Shown: positions 55,323-64,000 of the stretch, piece after piece
How the letters are laid out: every line of letters begins with the position of its first letter
Position numbering within the stretch: the first letter of the stretch is position 1
Assembly: GCF_019665765.1 (NCBI RefSeq)
Contig: NZ_CP081150.1
Span: forward strand, 1,860,001 to 1,924,000
DNA from: Deefgea tanakiae
Lineage (GTDB): Bacteria; Pseudomonadota; Gammaproteobacteria; Burkholderiales; Chitinibacteraceae
Direction: 5' to 3'
Length of the DNA stretch: 64,000 nucleotides
The notes under the pieces: generated by a model
The model's database searches: none
The model's input: only the letters and a program-made list of their open reading frames with translations
What the model was told of the DNA's origin: nothing
Program-made: the position numbers and the translations under genes

Positions 55323-56540
55323 TCAGATTGATGAATAGTTTGGACGAATTTCGTAATGACTTATCAACTTGCCTAGCTCATTGTTTATATCTTCTAGTGC
55401 GTCAATTTCTTTCTTGTTTCTCAAAAAATTAATTAACTCTTTAAGCGAATATAGTTTTGATGAAAACATTTTTCCATCACGAAACTGCTCCAAATATTCA
55501 TTAAGGTTCGCAACTGCCTCTACGTCAAAATTCTTAAAATCCACTGCTACCGACCAAAGGTAAAACTGCCAGTCATCTATCTCTTTTTTGGGTGATTGAG
55601 AAATAACACCCTTAATGAATTTCTTAATTATTTTTCGGATTTTTTCATTCGAAATGTTAAAAACACTGTAAAGCAGAGAGCTGGAAAAATTGCGCTGATC
55701 TTCAATATTGTACCTTTGAAGCTCAAATAGTAATCGACGTACTCTTTCCTTGTCAGTATATTTCTTCTTTGCTACTTGAATATATTCATATAAGTTGCTT
55801 ATAGAATCATGGAGTATCGCGTGATGATCCCAACCATGGGCTTTGTGGAAAGTAATTTTGTCTATTAGAGTGTTTAATATTGCTATGAGAACATCAGTTT
55901 CTATTTTTCGCTGAAATAAATTGTACTGATGAGCTAAAAAATCGTTTATTGCCTCATAAGTTCCAATAGTTGTCGAACTACTGGCAATTAACTGGGAAAA
56001 CTTATTCATGATTTTGTAAATAGAATCATCATTTAAGTCAAGCACAGCAAGTATTCGCACGCAGTTTTCAAATTTAGCTTGATGGTCGTTAGCTAAGTCT
56101 CTATCTTGTATTAATCGATCTGTTAGATTTGATAAGACGGTAGAAACAATCCACTCTGAACATTCATCACTAATACTCAGGCGAAACTGAGTAGTGTCTA
56201 TATTTTTAAAAAATACGCTAAGTTCTGACTTGAGTTCTTTTGATGAATAGAATTGGATAGCTGAGTAAACTTCATACTGATTAAGTCTTACTATATTTTT
56301 TATTGATTGATGGAGTATAGCAATCTTAACAAAGTCCCTCATTACTGCTTTGTAAGGTGGGTATTGATCAATCATTATGTTATTTTTCAAAGCGAAAGTT
56401 AACAGGTTAATGTGCGTGGAGGTTGGTTCATCTGCATTGTTATTAAAACTAATTCCACCCGCCTTTATAGTTTTAACTGCTTTGGTGAGATCAAGTATTT
56501 TTCTTGTACATTCGTATGCTTTCTGATGAACAGAGTGCAA
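55323..56540 (-). CDS. C-terminal half of a split SIR2-family protein
   Basis: 405 residues from a TTG, but the frame is open further upstream through the A8 run at 56573-56566, where it reads NQVLYDFLSLHSVHQKAYEC as a natural continuation of the SIR2 N-terminal half. The region is helical and rich in charged residues, like the C-terminal sensor regions of defence-associated sirtuins. It has no motif that I can name. I judge it to be the 3' part of one gene broken by a one-base frameshift, not a separate gene. The AT-rich composition matches its upstream half. Confidence 0.6.
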   Translation of the reverse strand: MHSVHQKAYECTRKILDLTKAVKTIKAGGISFNNNADEPTSTHINLLTFALKNNIMIDQYPPYKAVMRDFVKIAILHQSIKNIVRLNQYEVYSAIQFYSSKELKSELSVFFKNIDTTQFRLSISDECSEWIVSTVLSNLTDRLIQDRDLANDHQAKFENCVRILAVLDLNDDSIYKIMNKFSQLIASSSTTIGTYEAINDFLAHQYNLFQRKIETDVLIAILNTLIDKITFHKAHGWDHHAILHDSISNLYEYIQVAKKKYTDKERVRRLLFELQRYNIEDQRNFSSSLLYSVFNISNEKIRKIIKKFIKGVISQSPKKEIDDWQFYLWSVAVDFKNFDVEAVANLNEYLEQFRDGKMFSSKLYSLKELINFLRNKKEIDALEDINNELGKLISHYEIRPNYSSI

Positions 56541-58126
56541 GGATAGAAAATCATATAAGACTTGATTTTTTTTATTTCTGATCTTGGAAATTTAAAAAAC
56601 TCATCTTGAAGCTGTACTTCAACTTCCTTTTCAAAGTCACTTCTCTTCTCTGTAGAGAGAGAGTATTTTAGTGCCCACAAAATTAAATTTTTGTTAAATA
56701 GCGCAATTAATAGCATTGAGTATATTCGATGCCTTTTGCAGGCTAGAATAAGCTCGGAGTTTTTTTTAAATGCTAATTCATACTCGCCACACTTATAGCT
56801 ATTATAAGATTCTGATGACAAAGATTTTATGAAGTCATGACTTTTGCATTCCCATGCGGCGAAGGAGATATACTCTCGGTCTTTTTGCTCTAAGCTTTGA
56901 GATGAGTCAATTTTCTCATTCACAAAGTATGTAACTTTTCCGTTTTCATTTGAATCGGATAAGATGATACCCTTGATATTAGCCAGAGATAAGATATAGA
57001 AGATGTCCATGAGGCTGGAGTTTCTTCGATAAAATTTCTCTTTTTCGTCTACGCTGAGTGATTCTATACGAGTAAGAATTTCCAAGAATTTTTCGTGAAT
57101 CAATCTTGTAGTGTCTCTATAGTCAGTGGTCAATACCCCTTTATTTTTGAATAACTCTAAAATACTTAATCCATCGTTGTCGTAACGAAAGCCGCAGTTT
57201 GTTATTGCTCTTTTTAATTGATTGTGACTTATTGCATTTTGTTGCTTTAGGTGCTTTATACGGTCGTATATGAAACTGATAATTTCCTGCTCATCGTTTA
57301 CATACACTGCCCTATCGTCATTAATGATAGATGTTAAAAAAGACTGTGTTAGTGCTGATTTTTCATCTAAATGCTGAAACTCATCAATAGAGTAGCTTTT
57401 ACTGTCTAGCACTAATGTGGTAACCCCATGATTTTTTAAGTAGTTTTCTTGAGGTTTGTCCGTTCTAAAATTTACCAAATACATAGGTGGGACTGAACTG
57501 GAATGGCTTTGTATCCATTTCATTATGTGTTTAAGGTTAATATCGTTGTAGGAATATCCTAAGAACAAAACTGTATGGGTCGAAAATACAGACTTAATGT
57601 AATTCTCTATGAGTGGAAAATCTCTTGAGTAATTGAGATAGTCATCTTCTTTGAAAACTATATTGTGATTTTTGAAGTCGCCATGAATTTTAATAAACTT
57701 GTTTTGACCGGTTGATTTTACTAGGTCTTTATCCGTGCATATCACGTCATATAAGCAACCTTCTTGCTCAATTGCTCTCTCGATAATGCAATCCCAGTTT
57801 GTAGTAATTATTACGCGCGGGTTTAACTTTAAAATTTTCTGGTGCAAGCTCGATGGTGCGATGTCTTCGGGAAAATATTTTCTCAATGTTTGGCTATATT
57901 TCTGCTCTCCAAACTCTAGGTAATGTAGCTGGGCTAATTTCAAATAATCTAGGTCTTCTGTTATTGCCAAATCTGATTTAAGCTCACTTATTAGATCGCC
58001 CCATGAAGGCAAGCTGATATAATCAGTATCAGAGCTTTTTGATACACCTGCACCGACAAATATAGCTAATCTATCCTCTTCATTAGCTTGCTTAATGTTT
58101 TTAATATGAACATTGTGCAGGTACAT
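56465..58126 (-). CDS. SIR2-like NADase domain protein (N-terminal half of a split gene)
   Basis: 553 residues. The N-terminal SIR2 domain has FVGAGVSKS (23-31), VIITTNWDCIIERA (about 104-117), the catalytic-type KIHGD (about 145-149) and FLGYSYND. Such SIR2_2 domains in defence systems (DSR, Thoeris ThsA and others) deplete NAD+ on phage infection. The last 35 residues (after SEIKKIK) lie in the wrong frame behind an A8 run; restoring the frame gives a protein of about 930 residues, in the size range of DSR proteins. Strongly AT-rich, inside the dusA-side island. Confidence 0.75.
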   Translation of the reverse strand: MYLHNVHIKNIKQANEEDRLAIFVGAGVSKSSDTDYISLPSWGDLISELKSDLAITEDLDYLKLAQLHYLEFGEQKYSQTLRKYFPEDIAPSSLHQKILKLNPRVIITTNWDCIIERAIEQEGCLYDVICTDKDLVKSTGQNKFIKIHGDFKNHNIVFKEDDYLNYSRDFPLIENYIKSVFSTHTVLFLGYSYNDINLKHIMKWIQSHSSSVPPMYLVNFRTDKPQENYLKNHGVTTLVLDSKSYSIDEFQHLDEKSALTQSFLTSIINDDRAVYVNDEQEIISFIYDRIKHLKQQNAISHNQLKRAITNCGFRYDNDGLSILELFKNKGVLTTDYRDTTRLIHEKFLEILTRIESLSVDEKEKFYRRNSSLMDIFYILSLANIKGIILSDSNENGKVTYFVNEKIDSSQSLEQKDREYISFAAWECKSHDFIKSLSSESYNSYKCGEYELAFKKNSELILACKRHRIYSMLLIALFNKNLILWALKYSLSTEKRSDFEKEVEVQLQDEFFKFPRSEIKKIKSYMIFYPCTLFIRKHTNVQEKYLISPKQLKL

Positions 58127-58139
58127 TCAAAAATCCTTT

Positions 58140-58447
58140 TGATTCTTGGTGGTTGATTGCCGTCTGAGACCTTAATTTGCGCTTTGAGTTCAGACCGCGT
58201 AGAAACGCGCCTTGTAGTATGATTTTGCCATGACCAAGGGAAAAGTGTTGGCTTTGAAACGCTTTGTCGAAGGCGAGTGCAAAATCCAGACTACCTAATG
58301 CGCCGAACTTTATTTCCGAAGTGAATCCAATACGCGTTGCTAATGTTTTTGTCAATGAACACAAATTGCTAGTTGCACATTAATTTTGACTACGGACTAA
58401 TGGGAATTGATTGCCAGCTTTGGCAGAAAAGCTAAATTGATGAAAAA
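58140..58447. other. Gap between the sirtuin and integrase genes
   Basis: About 310 bases without a supportable gene. An 87-codon minus-strand frame (58101-58364) overlaps the sirtuin start and looks like chance. It must contain the promoter of the SIR2 gene. Confidence 0.4.
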
Positions 58448-59578
58448 TCATCTTTTATCACTTCGTACCGCCATTTCGGCCATAGTTTTCACTAACTTCT
58501 GATCCCGATGCAAATCCACCGCCCTCAGCTGTGTATATCTCGCCAAGTTTTTCCAGCTCTTATGCCCTGATACCAAGGCCACTTCTTGAATCTGGTAGCC
58601 CTGCTCAAACAGCCGGCTAATGCCTTCATGGCGCAGATCGTGAAAAGTTAAGTCGATTATCCCCGCCAGCACACACAGTCGCTCAAAGCGCGCCCTTACA
58701 CTATCGCAATGATAAGGGAATATCCGCTCGTCAGCTCGTGCTTGCGCAAGAATAATTGCAAATGACTCCCCCAATAAGGGAACTGTTTGATGATTGCCAA
58801 GTTTTTCTTGTGGGTCTTTGCGATCGCGGATCAGGATAGTACGGTCGGCTTCGTTCAAATCCGCCCAGCGCAGGCCGACGATTTCGCCTTGACGCATGCC
58901 GGTGGCAATCGCAAAGCGCACGATATCGGCGATGGGGATAAAGCCTTTGTGTGCGGTAGCTTGGGCGGCGGCCAGAAAGGCACCTAGCTCGCCCGGCTGC
59001 AAGCGGCGATCGCGCTCGGCCGATTTGCTCACCAGCCCCAATGAGCGCAGCTGCGCTTTGGCTTGCTCGTATTCAGTGAGATCCACGCTGAGATTAAAAT
59101 AGGGCTTGGCGCATTTGAGCACCCCGCCCAGGTAAATCACATCTTGGTTCACCGTTTGCGGTTTGGTGCCTTGCGCACGCCGATCGCGGCAATGGGCAAT
59201 GATGTGCGCGGTGGAGAGTTCCGCCAGCGGCAGTTCACCCAAGCGCGAGCGCTGCAAGATGCCCAGCACGCTGCGCTTGGAATCACCGAGCGGTTTATCT
59301 TGCTCGACAAACGCGATATAGCGCTCGATCAGCTTGGCGATGGTCACGCCCTTGAGCTTGCGCGAATGCAGCGCGGCTTCGTCCTGCATTTTTTCAGTGA
59401 GCGCCGCCGCCCAATCCTCGGCCAAGCGTTTGGCCAAGGCCTCGGCGCGTGGGCCAGCGCCCTGCACTAAAAAATTTCTACTTTCATTTAAAACGAGTTT
59501 ACCGCCCCGCTTTAGCCTCACCATTGCCTTAAAAGAAACAGAGCCATCTTTGTTTTCTAAGCGTAAAATAGTAGCCAT
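58448..59578 (-). CDS. Tyrosine recombinase/integrase of the dusA-side island
   Basis: 376 residues from MATILRLENKDGSVSFK; GAGGG stands before this ATG, and the frame open to 59731 would run into dusA. N-terminal Arm and SAM-like core-binding domain (about 1-190), then the catalytic domain with Arg in TGMRQGEIVGLRW, HDLRHEG, GHKSW in place of HxxH/W, and the nucleophile Tyr in NLARYTQ. It starts about 100 bases upstream of dusA and reads away from it, the arrangement of dusA-associated integrases. Two damaged relatives occur at 35471 and 46389. Confidence 0.92.
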   Translation of the reverse strand: MATILRLENKDGSVSFKAMVRLKRGGKLVLNESRNFLVQGAGPRAEALAKRLAEDWAAALTEKMQDEAALHSRKLKGVTIAKLIERYIAFVEQDKPLGDSKRSVLGILQRSRLGELPLAELSTAHIIAHCRDRRAQGTKPQTVNQDVIYLGGVLKCAKPYFNLSVDLTEYEQAKAQLRSLGLVSKSAERDRRLQPGELGAFLAAAQATAHKGFIPIADIVRFAIATGMRQGEIVGLRWADLNEADRTILIRDRKDPQEKLGNHQTVPLLGESFAIILAQARADERIFPYHCDSVRARFERLCVLAGIIDLTFHDLRHEGISRLFEQGYQIQEVALVSGHKSWKNLARYTQLRAVDLHRDQKLVKTMAEMAVRSDKR

Positions 59579-59679
59579 AAAGCCCTCGGTGTTCTTTTGA
59601 AAATCTTCACTCCAAAAAGTACACCTAAGGAACACTTTTAGCAACTGAATACCCCTCAAACCCGCATTACAGTGTAGCC

Positions 59680-60735
59680 ATGCCGAATCTAGAAAACCAA
59701 GCACCACAAGCCGAAAACCCAGCAAACCCAACGGTTACACCGTCCCGCCGCTTCTGCATCGCACCGATGCTCGACTGGACCGACCGCTTCTACCGCCGCT
59801 TTGCGCGTGAGTTGAGTCAACATACTTGGCTGTATACCGAAATGGTCAATACGGGGGCAATTATTCATGGTGATCAGATGCGCCATTTGCGCTTTGATCC
59901 GGCGGAAAATCCGATTGCTTTGCAATTGGGTGGTTCGGAGCCTGCTGATTTAGCTAAGTGCGCCAAGATTGCTGAGCAATGGGGTTATAACGAGGTCAAT
60001 TTGAATGTGGGCTGCCCGAGCGAGCGCGTTCAATCAGGCTCGTTTGGCGCGTGCTTGATGCTGGAACCGAACTTGGTTGCTGATGGCGTCAAAGCGATGC
60101 GCGACGCGTGCAATATTGATGTGACAGTGAAACACCGCATCGGCATCGATAAAATTGAAGATTATAGTTTTGTGCGTGATTTTGTGGGTCACGTTGCTGA
60201 AGCTGGTTGCAATACGTTTATCGTTCATGCGCGTAATGCGATTTTAAAAGGCTTAAGCCCGAAAGAAAACCGCGATATTCCGCCGCTGAAATATGATTAT
60301 GCGTATCAACTCAAGCGTGATTTCCCGCAGCTAGAAATCATCATCAATGGCGGCATTACGACGATTGCTGATAGCCAAATCCATTTGCAAAACGTCGATG
60401 GTGTGATGCTCGGCCGCGAGGCCTATCATAATCCGTGGATTTTGACTGACGTCGATGCTGCAATATATGGCACGGCGCATGTTGAGAAGACTCGCCGTCA
60501 GTCGATGGATAATCTGCGTGAGTTTGTCGAAGCGGAACTCAGCTCAGGCACGCCACTGCGCTACGTGGCACGCCATATCTTAGGCTTGTACCAAGGTATT
60601 AACGGCGCGCGGCACTGGCGACGAATGTTGTCAGATGCGTCACTCTTAAAGAACGCCGATTGGCGCTTAATTGAAGAAGCACTTAATATTGTCGAATCCC
60701 GTCAGGAATCGTCCAATGTTCGCGAAAACACTTAA
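59680..60735 (+). CDS. dusA: tRNA-dihydrouridine(20/20a) synthase DusA
   Basis: 351 residues. FMN-barrel motifs of DusA are present: APMLDWTDRFYRR, TEMVNTGAIIHG, NLNVGCPSERVQSG with the catalytic Cys, VKHRIGID, and NGGITTI with DGVMLGREAY. It reduces uridine 20/20a in tRNA D-loops with NADPH. The conserved block starts at about residue 23; the first 22 residues (ENQAPQAENPANPTVTPS) may have been supplied by the island end. The sequence ATGCTCGACTGGACCGACCG (59767-59786) lies in the part of dusA where integrases of this class recombine. Confidence 0.95.
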   Translation: MPNLENQAPQAENPANPTVTPSRRFCIAPMLDWTDRFYRRFARELSQHTWLYTEMVNTGAIIHGDQMRHLRFDPAENPIALQLGGSEPADLAKCAKIAEQWGYNEVNLNVGCPSERVQSGSFGACLMLEPNLVADGVKAMRDACNIDVTVKHRIGIDKIEDYSFVRDFVGHVAEAGCNTFIVHARNAILKGLSPKENRDIPPLKYDYAYQLKRDFPQLEIIINGGITTIADSQIHLQNVDGVMLGREAYHNPWILTDVDAAIYGTAHVEKTRRQSMDNLREFVEAELSSGTPLRYVARHILGLYQGINGARHWRRMLSDASLLKNADWRLIEEALNIVESRQESSNVRENT

Positions 60736-61366
60736 AACTACATTACTCACTTTGCTGCTCACCACTGCTGCGTACGCGGATGACATCACTTTGCTCGCAA
60801 CAATGGGCAGCAAGGCGATTTTCCAAGTCAATGGTCAAAAGAAAACACTGCAAATTGGCCAAATGGTTGGAGGAGCAAAAATCATTTCGATTGCCGCTGA
60901 TTCGGCGGTGATTGAAAACAACAACGGCCGCCAACGTCGACTCGGCTTGGGTGAAGGCTATGTGGCCGAGACGCAAAAACAAAGTGATGGTGACGGTAGT
61001 TTAGTACTGTCACCCAACCCAAGTGGGCATTACCTCGCTGACATTACCATTGCAGGCCAAACCCAACGTGGCATCATCGATACGGGCGCAACGCATCTAT
61101 CGATGTCGAGTAAAACGGCCGAGACACTCAAAATCGACTACCGTAGTGGCAAACCGGCGCTAACACAGACCGCCAATGGCGTAATAAAAGCATGGTTGGT
61201 TAAAGTACCACAGCTCAAATTAGGCACAGTTACGCTGTATAATATCGATCTTGGCGTGCGTGAAAGCAATGATGCGGGGCCGATCTTAATCGGCATGAGC
61301 ACGCTGAATCGCTTTCAAATGAAGCGTGATCAAGATTTAATGATTTTAAGTAAAAAGGCGTACTGA
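60716..61366 (+). CDS. Periplasmic retropepsin-like aspartic protease (TIGR02281 type)
   Basis: 216 residues from ATG 60716, which has AGGA upstream and opens directly with a signal peptide (LKTTLLTLLLTTAAYA). The frame open from 60671 lacks this logic. The protease motif is GIIDTGATHLSMSS (single DTG, so a dimer is needed), followed by the second-strand GPILIGMSTLNRF. Before it, a small SH3-like domain (ATMGSKAIFQVNGQKKTLQI) is typical of this betaproteobacterial clan AA family. Its role is unknown. It overlaps the end of dusA by 20 bases. Confidence 0.85.
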   Translation: MFAKTLKTTLLTLLLTTAAYADDITLLATMGSKAIFQVNGQKKTLQIGQMVGGAKIISIAADSAVIENNNGRQRRLGLGEGYVAETQKQSDGDGSLVLSPNPSGHYLADITIAGQTQRGIIDTGATHLSMSSKTAETLKIDYRSGKPALTQTANGVIKAWLVKVPQLKLGTVTLYNIDLGVRESNDAGPILIGMSTLNRFQMKRDQDLMILSKKAY

Positions 61367-61368
61367 TA

Positions 61369-61992
61369 GTGACTGCGGCAACGGATAAGACGGTGGCAAA
61401 ACAACGCATCGTGCTGGCAAGCAATAATGCCGGTAAAGTAAAAGAATTCAATCACCTATTAGCCCAATTTGATTTTGAAGTCATTCCGCAAGGCGAGTTA
61501 GGCGTTCCCGAATGCCCTGAACCGTTTGCTACCTTTGTTGAAAATGCCTTAGCAAAAGCGCGCCATGCAGCAGAATTCACAGGATTACCCGCATTGGCAG
61601 ATGACTCTGGCCTTTGCGTCCATGCGCTTGGTGGCGCACCGGGCGTACTGTCCGCACGCTTCGCAGGGGAACCCAAATCCGACCTGCGTAATAACGAAAA
61701 ACTACAAACCGAGATGCAGGGCAAAACAGACCGCCGCGCTTGGTACTACGCGGCTTTGGTTTTAGTTCGCTCAGCCAATGACCCACAACCGTTGATTGCC
61801 GATGGGGTATGCACGGGCGAAATTTTGACTTCGCCGCAGGGTGATGGTGGTTTTGGTTACGACCCTTTATTCTGGCGAGCCGACTTTCAAAAATCAGTCG
61901 CACAATTGAGCGCGGCAGAGAAATCAACGATTTCGCATCGCGCCAAAGCATTGCAAAAACTAATCGAACAATTAAAAGAAACAGGCCTGTAA
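61369..61992 (+). CDS. rdgB: XTP/dITP pyrophosphatase (RdgB/HAM1)
   Basis: 207 residues from a GTG start two bases after the previous stop, with AAAAGG upstream. Substrate and metal motifs are LASNNAGKVKEF, FVENALAKARHAA, ALADDSGLCVHALGGAPGV and GGFGYDPLFW. It removes non-canonical ITP and XTP from the nucleotide pool to prevent mutagenic incorporation. It is likely in one transcript with dusA and the protease gene. Confidence 0.95.
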   Translation: MTAATDKTVAKQRIVLASNNAGKVKEFNHLLAQFDFEVIPQGELGVPECPEPFATFVENALAKARHAAEFTGLPALADDSGLCVHALGGAPGVLSARFAGEPKSDLRNNEKLQTEMQGKTDRRAWYYAALVLVRSANDPQPLIADGVCTGEILTSPQGDGGFGYDPLFWRADFQKSVAQLSAAEKSTISHRAKALQKLIEQLKETGL

Positions 61993-62030
61993 GTGCCCTT
62001 TAGCTGGCGCAAGGCCAAAGGAAATACACA

Positions 62031-62252
62031 ATGAGCACCGATGAAAGTCGCTGGGCGCGCTGGGTCAGAGATGATGGCTCAGTCGTCTCTTGCACCGAAA
62101 AAGTCAAAGTGATGAATGAAAACCTCGATGAACTGATGCAAATGGCGCAAGACTTGTTTGAAGATGGATTACTGATGGAAGTTTCAGAAGAACAAATAAG
62201 AAGTGTGCTGGTCAATATGGTCAGCCAGTTGCACAATCCATACCAAAGATAA
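62031..62252 (+). CDS. Small conserved-looking hypothetical protein (73 aa)
   Basis: 73 residues, acidic and helical (WARWVRDDGSVVSCTEKVKV, then LMQMAQDLFEDGLLMEVSEE). AAAGGA precedes the ATG, 38 bases after rdgB. I do not recognise a family; the clean ribosome site and its position in a run of core genes suggest a real cytoplasmic protein. Confidence 0.7.
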   Translation: MSTDESRWARWVRDDGSVVSCTEKVKVMNENLDELMQMAQDLFEDGLLMEVSEEQIRSVLVNMVSQLHNPYQR

Positions 62253-62357
62253 GCTCGATTTATACAACGTCACTTGAAACCGAACCGATAAACTAAACAT
62301 ATTAGCTATTCGGCCGTAATCACACGATCAAACTTAACCACTTTCAGAGCGGACCCC

Positions 62358-62891
62358 ATGTTAAAACAAAGCCTTCTTGCAATCGCACTCATTCTACCGA
62401 TGAGCGTTTATGCCTCTAGTACCAAAAAGCCAGAAGCCGGCTCCCCCTTTACCAAAGCGCGCAACCAAGCTGCAGGTAATTTAAGCACCAATATCGTTAC
62501 TCTGCAAAAAATGGCGAACCTATGCACGAACGATAAAAATGCTGACAAAATTAAAACATCGGTTTCTGATTGGCAAACGCGTAACAAACCATTCTTAAAA
62601 ATGCACTATGGCTATGTCACCGCCCTGATTGAATCAGTACAAGAAAAAGCGACCGAAGAAGAGCTTAAAAAATTCAAAGAAAACTTGGTTAAGGTGAATA
62701 ATGACAATGCCAATACCATTATAAAAACCCTAGTCGACAAAGACGGTAAAGATTTGGCGTGTGAAAAATATTTCACTTATCTTGATGGCGGCGAAATGGA
62801 TATTAAAGCCGGCAAACCAGACTACGCCACGCTAAAAGAAATGCTGGATTTTGCCAATAAGGCCCCTGCAGAGACCAAAGCGAAGAAATAA
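62358..62891 (+). CDS. Hypothetical periplasmic protein (177 aa)
   Basis: 177 residues with a signal peptide (LKQSLLAIALILPMSVYA, cleavage before SSTKK). The mature part is charged and helical, with two cysteines (NLCTN and LACEKY) that could pair in the periplasm. No domain that I recognise. Its start is preceded by GAGCGGA. Confidence 0.7.
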   Translation: MLKQSLLAIALILPMSVYASSTKKPEAGSPFTKARNQAAGNLSTNIVTLQKMANLCTNDKNADKIKTSVSDWQTRNKPFLKMHYGYVTALIESVQEKATEEELKKFKENLVKVNNDNANTIIKTLVDKDGKDLACEKYFTYLDGGEMDIKAGKPDYATLKEMLDFANKAPAETKAKK

Positions 62892-62953
62892 GTCGCCTTA
62901 CTTTTCGCGATAGCAAAGACCCATCTTTGGTACTCGCGTTTATATTTTCTACC

Positions 62954-62980
62954 TTCAAGAGCCCAAGATGGGCTCTTGAA
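62954..62980 (+). terminator. Hairpin between the periplasmic protein gene and hemW
   Basis: TTCAAGAGCCC (62954-62964), loop AAGAT, GGGCTCTTGAA (62970-62980), then CCTTTT. It is 15 bases before the hemW start and may end the upstream transcript. Confidence 0.65.
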
Positions 62981-62995
62981 CCTTTTAGCGACACT

Positions 62996-64000
62996 ATGCA
63001 AACCGTTTCCTTCTCGCAATCAGGCCTCACAGCCCTGCCACCTTTAGCGCTCTATATTCACTTCCCATGGTGTGTGCGCAAATGCCCATATTGCGATTTT
63101 AATTCGCATGCGGTCAAAGACGGCGTGCCAGAAGTCGCCTATATCGACGCGCTGATTGCCGACCTTGAAAGCAATCTACCGCAAGTATGGGGGCGGTCAG
63201 TTTCCAGTATTTTCATGGGCGGCGGCACGCCAAGTCTGTTTTCTGCTGCCAGCATGGATCGCTTGCTCGAAGCGATTCGCGCCCGCATCAAACTCAATCC
63301 CGATGCCGAAATCACGCTAGAAGCCAATCCAGGCACGTTTGAAATCGAGAAATTTGCTGGCTACAAAGCCGCAGGGATCAACCGTCTTTCGATTGGTATT
63401 CAAAGTTTTAACGCCGAACATTTGACCGCGCTGGGGCGAATTCATAACCGCGATGAAGCACTACGCGCGATTGAAATCGCCGCCAAGCATTTTGATAATT
63501 ACAACCTCGACATCATGTACGCGCTGCCCAAGCAAACGCTGCTTGAGGCGGAAGCGGATATCGACCAAGCGATTGCCTGCGGTTCAACGCATTTATCGGC
63601 TTATCATTTAACGCTAGAACCCAATACGCTGTTTCACCGATACCCGCCTGCGCTGCCCGATGACGATCTTGCCGCCGATATGCAAGAAATGATTGAAGCC
63701 AAACTCGCCGCAGCGGGATTTGAGCATTATGAAACCAGTGCATTTGCAAAGTCAGGTCGCCGCAGCCAGCATAATTTGAATTACTGGCAATTTGGCGATT
63801 ACCTCGGCATCGGCGCAGGCGCACATGGCAAAATCAGTTTTCACGATAAAATCATTCGCCAAGCACGCTTTAAGCAGCCAAGCGAATATCTAGCTAAAAT
63901 GGCCGCTGGTTCAGCGATTCAAACTGAAGAAATCATTGAAAAATCAGCACTACCGTTTGAGTTTATGCTCAATACTTTGCGCTTAACGGGCGGCTTTCCG
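62996..64000 (+). CDS. hemW: Radical SAM heme chaperone HemW, truncated by the window end
   Basis: 335 codons from ATG 62996, open at the right edge of the window. The radical SAM motif is C-VRK-C-PY-C (Cys26, 30, 33) in LYIHFPWCVRKCPYCDFN. Then FMGGGTPSLFS, LEANPGTFE, RLSIGIQSFN, DIMYALPKQT, LNYWQFGDYLGIGAGAH. HemW inserts heme into membrane respiratory proteins and lacks the extra N-terminal residues of true HemN coproporphyrinogen dehydrogenase. In many proteobacteria it follows rdgB, as here with two small genes between. Confidence 0.93.
   Translation, partial: MQTVSFSQSGLTALPPLALYIHFPWCVRKCPYCDFNSHAVKDGVPEVAYIDALIADLESNLPQVWGRSVSSIFMGGGTPSLFSAASMDRLLEAIRARIKLNPDAEITLEANPGTFEIEKFAGYKAAGINRLSIGIQSFNAEHLTALGRIHNRDEALRAIEIAAKHFDNYNLDIMYALPKQTLLEAEADIDQAIACGSTHLSAYHLTLEPNTLFHRYPPALPDDDLAADMQEMIEAKLAAAGFEHYETSAFAKSGRRSQHNLNYWQFGDYLGIGAGAHGKISFHDKIIRQARFKQPSEYLAKMAAGSAIQTEEIIEKSALPFEFMLNTLRLTGGFP

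Noticed and set aside
58101-58364. 87-codon minus-strand frame before the sirtuin gene
   Set aside because: It overlaps the sirtuin start, has no good ribosome site and no recognisable family.

Overview
The window reads as the chromosome of a chitin-degrading betaproteobacterium, probably Neisseriales of the Chitinibacteraceae type (Chitinibacter/Deefgea-like). This is inferred from a GH18 chitinase with CBM5/12 modules and TPTP linkers, a second secreted enzyme of the same architecture, large type IV pilus minor-pilin operons, and betaproteobacterial forms of PdxJ, LysA, Sua5, ClpB, DnaE, DusA, RdgB and HemW. No rRNA, tRNA or CRISPR array was recognised.

Region 1 (1-34.7 kb) is core chromosome. 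It holds the end of an ArgO exporter, a K+ channel, ArgP, PdxJ, a diaminopimelate decarboxylase, GltS and Sua5. Next come two consecutive minor-pilin sets (pilin-FimT-PilW-PilX-PilV, then FimT-PilW-PilX-PilV), a basic amino acid decarboxylase, ClpB behind a sigma-32-like promoter, and a YjfB-type motility gene behind a sigma-28-like promoter. DnaE is followed by a pyruvate formate-lyase cluster with an FNR-type box: pflB, a 62-residue stand-alone glycyl-radical protein, and pflA. A diguanylate cyclase, a DUF808 protein and SelO close the region.

Region 2 (34.7-47.1 kb) is accessory and rearranged. Two decayed copies of a tyrosine integrase sequence lie in direct orientation around a block of about 11 kb. 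The block contains two secreted chitin-type enzymes, an orphan IS3 OrfA-like protein, a monooxygenase fragment, a MITE-like element and a single-gene OLD-family nuclease.

Region 3 (47.1-53.6 kb) carries secreted or hydrolytic functions (sphingomyelinase-like, CE7-like esterase, second esterase, SGNH hydrolase) and an Fsr-type MFS exporter with a divergent AraC regulator. A dispersed hairpin repeat of up to about 120 bp occurs three times here.

Region 4 (54-59.6 kb) looks like an integrated island at dusA: a complete IS3-family element, an AT-rich SIR2-family defence-type gene split by a frameshift at an A8 run, and an intact integrase reading away from the start of dusA. Region 5 (59.7-64 kb) returns to core genes: dusA, a periplasmic retropepsin-like protease, rdgB, two small hypothetical proteins and the start of hemW.

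The strongest candidates for unusual biology are the PilV-type minor pilins with CBM-like C-termini (possible chitin-binding pili), the mini glycyl-radical protein beside pflB, the CBM-bearing enzyme whose catalytic domain I cannot assign, and the split sirtuin.
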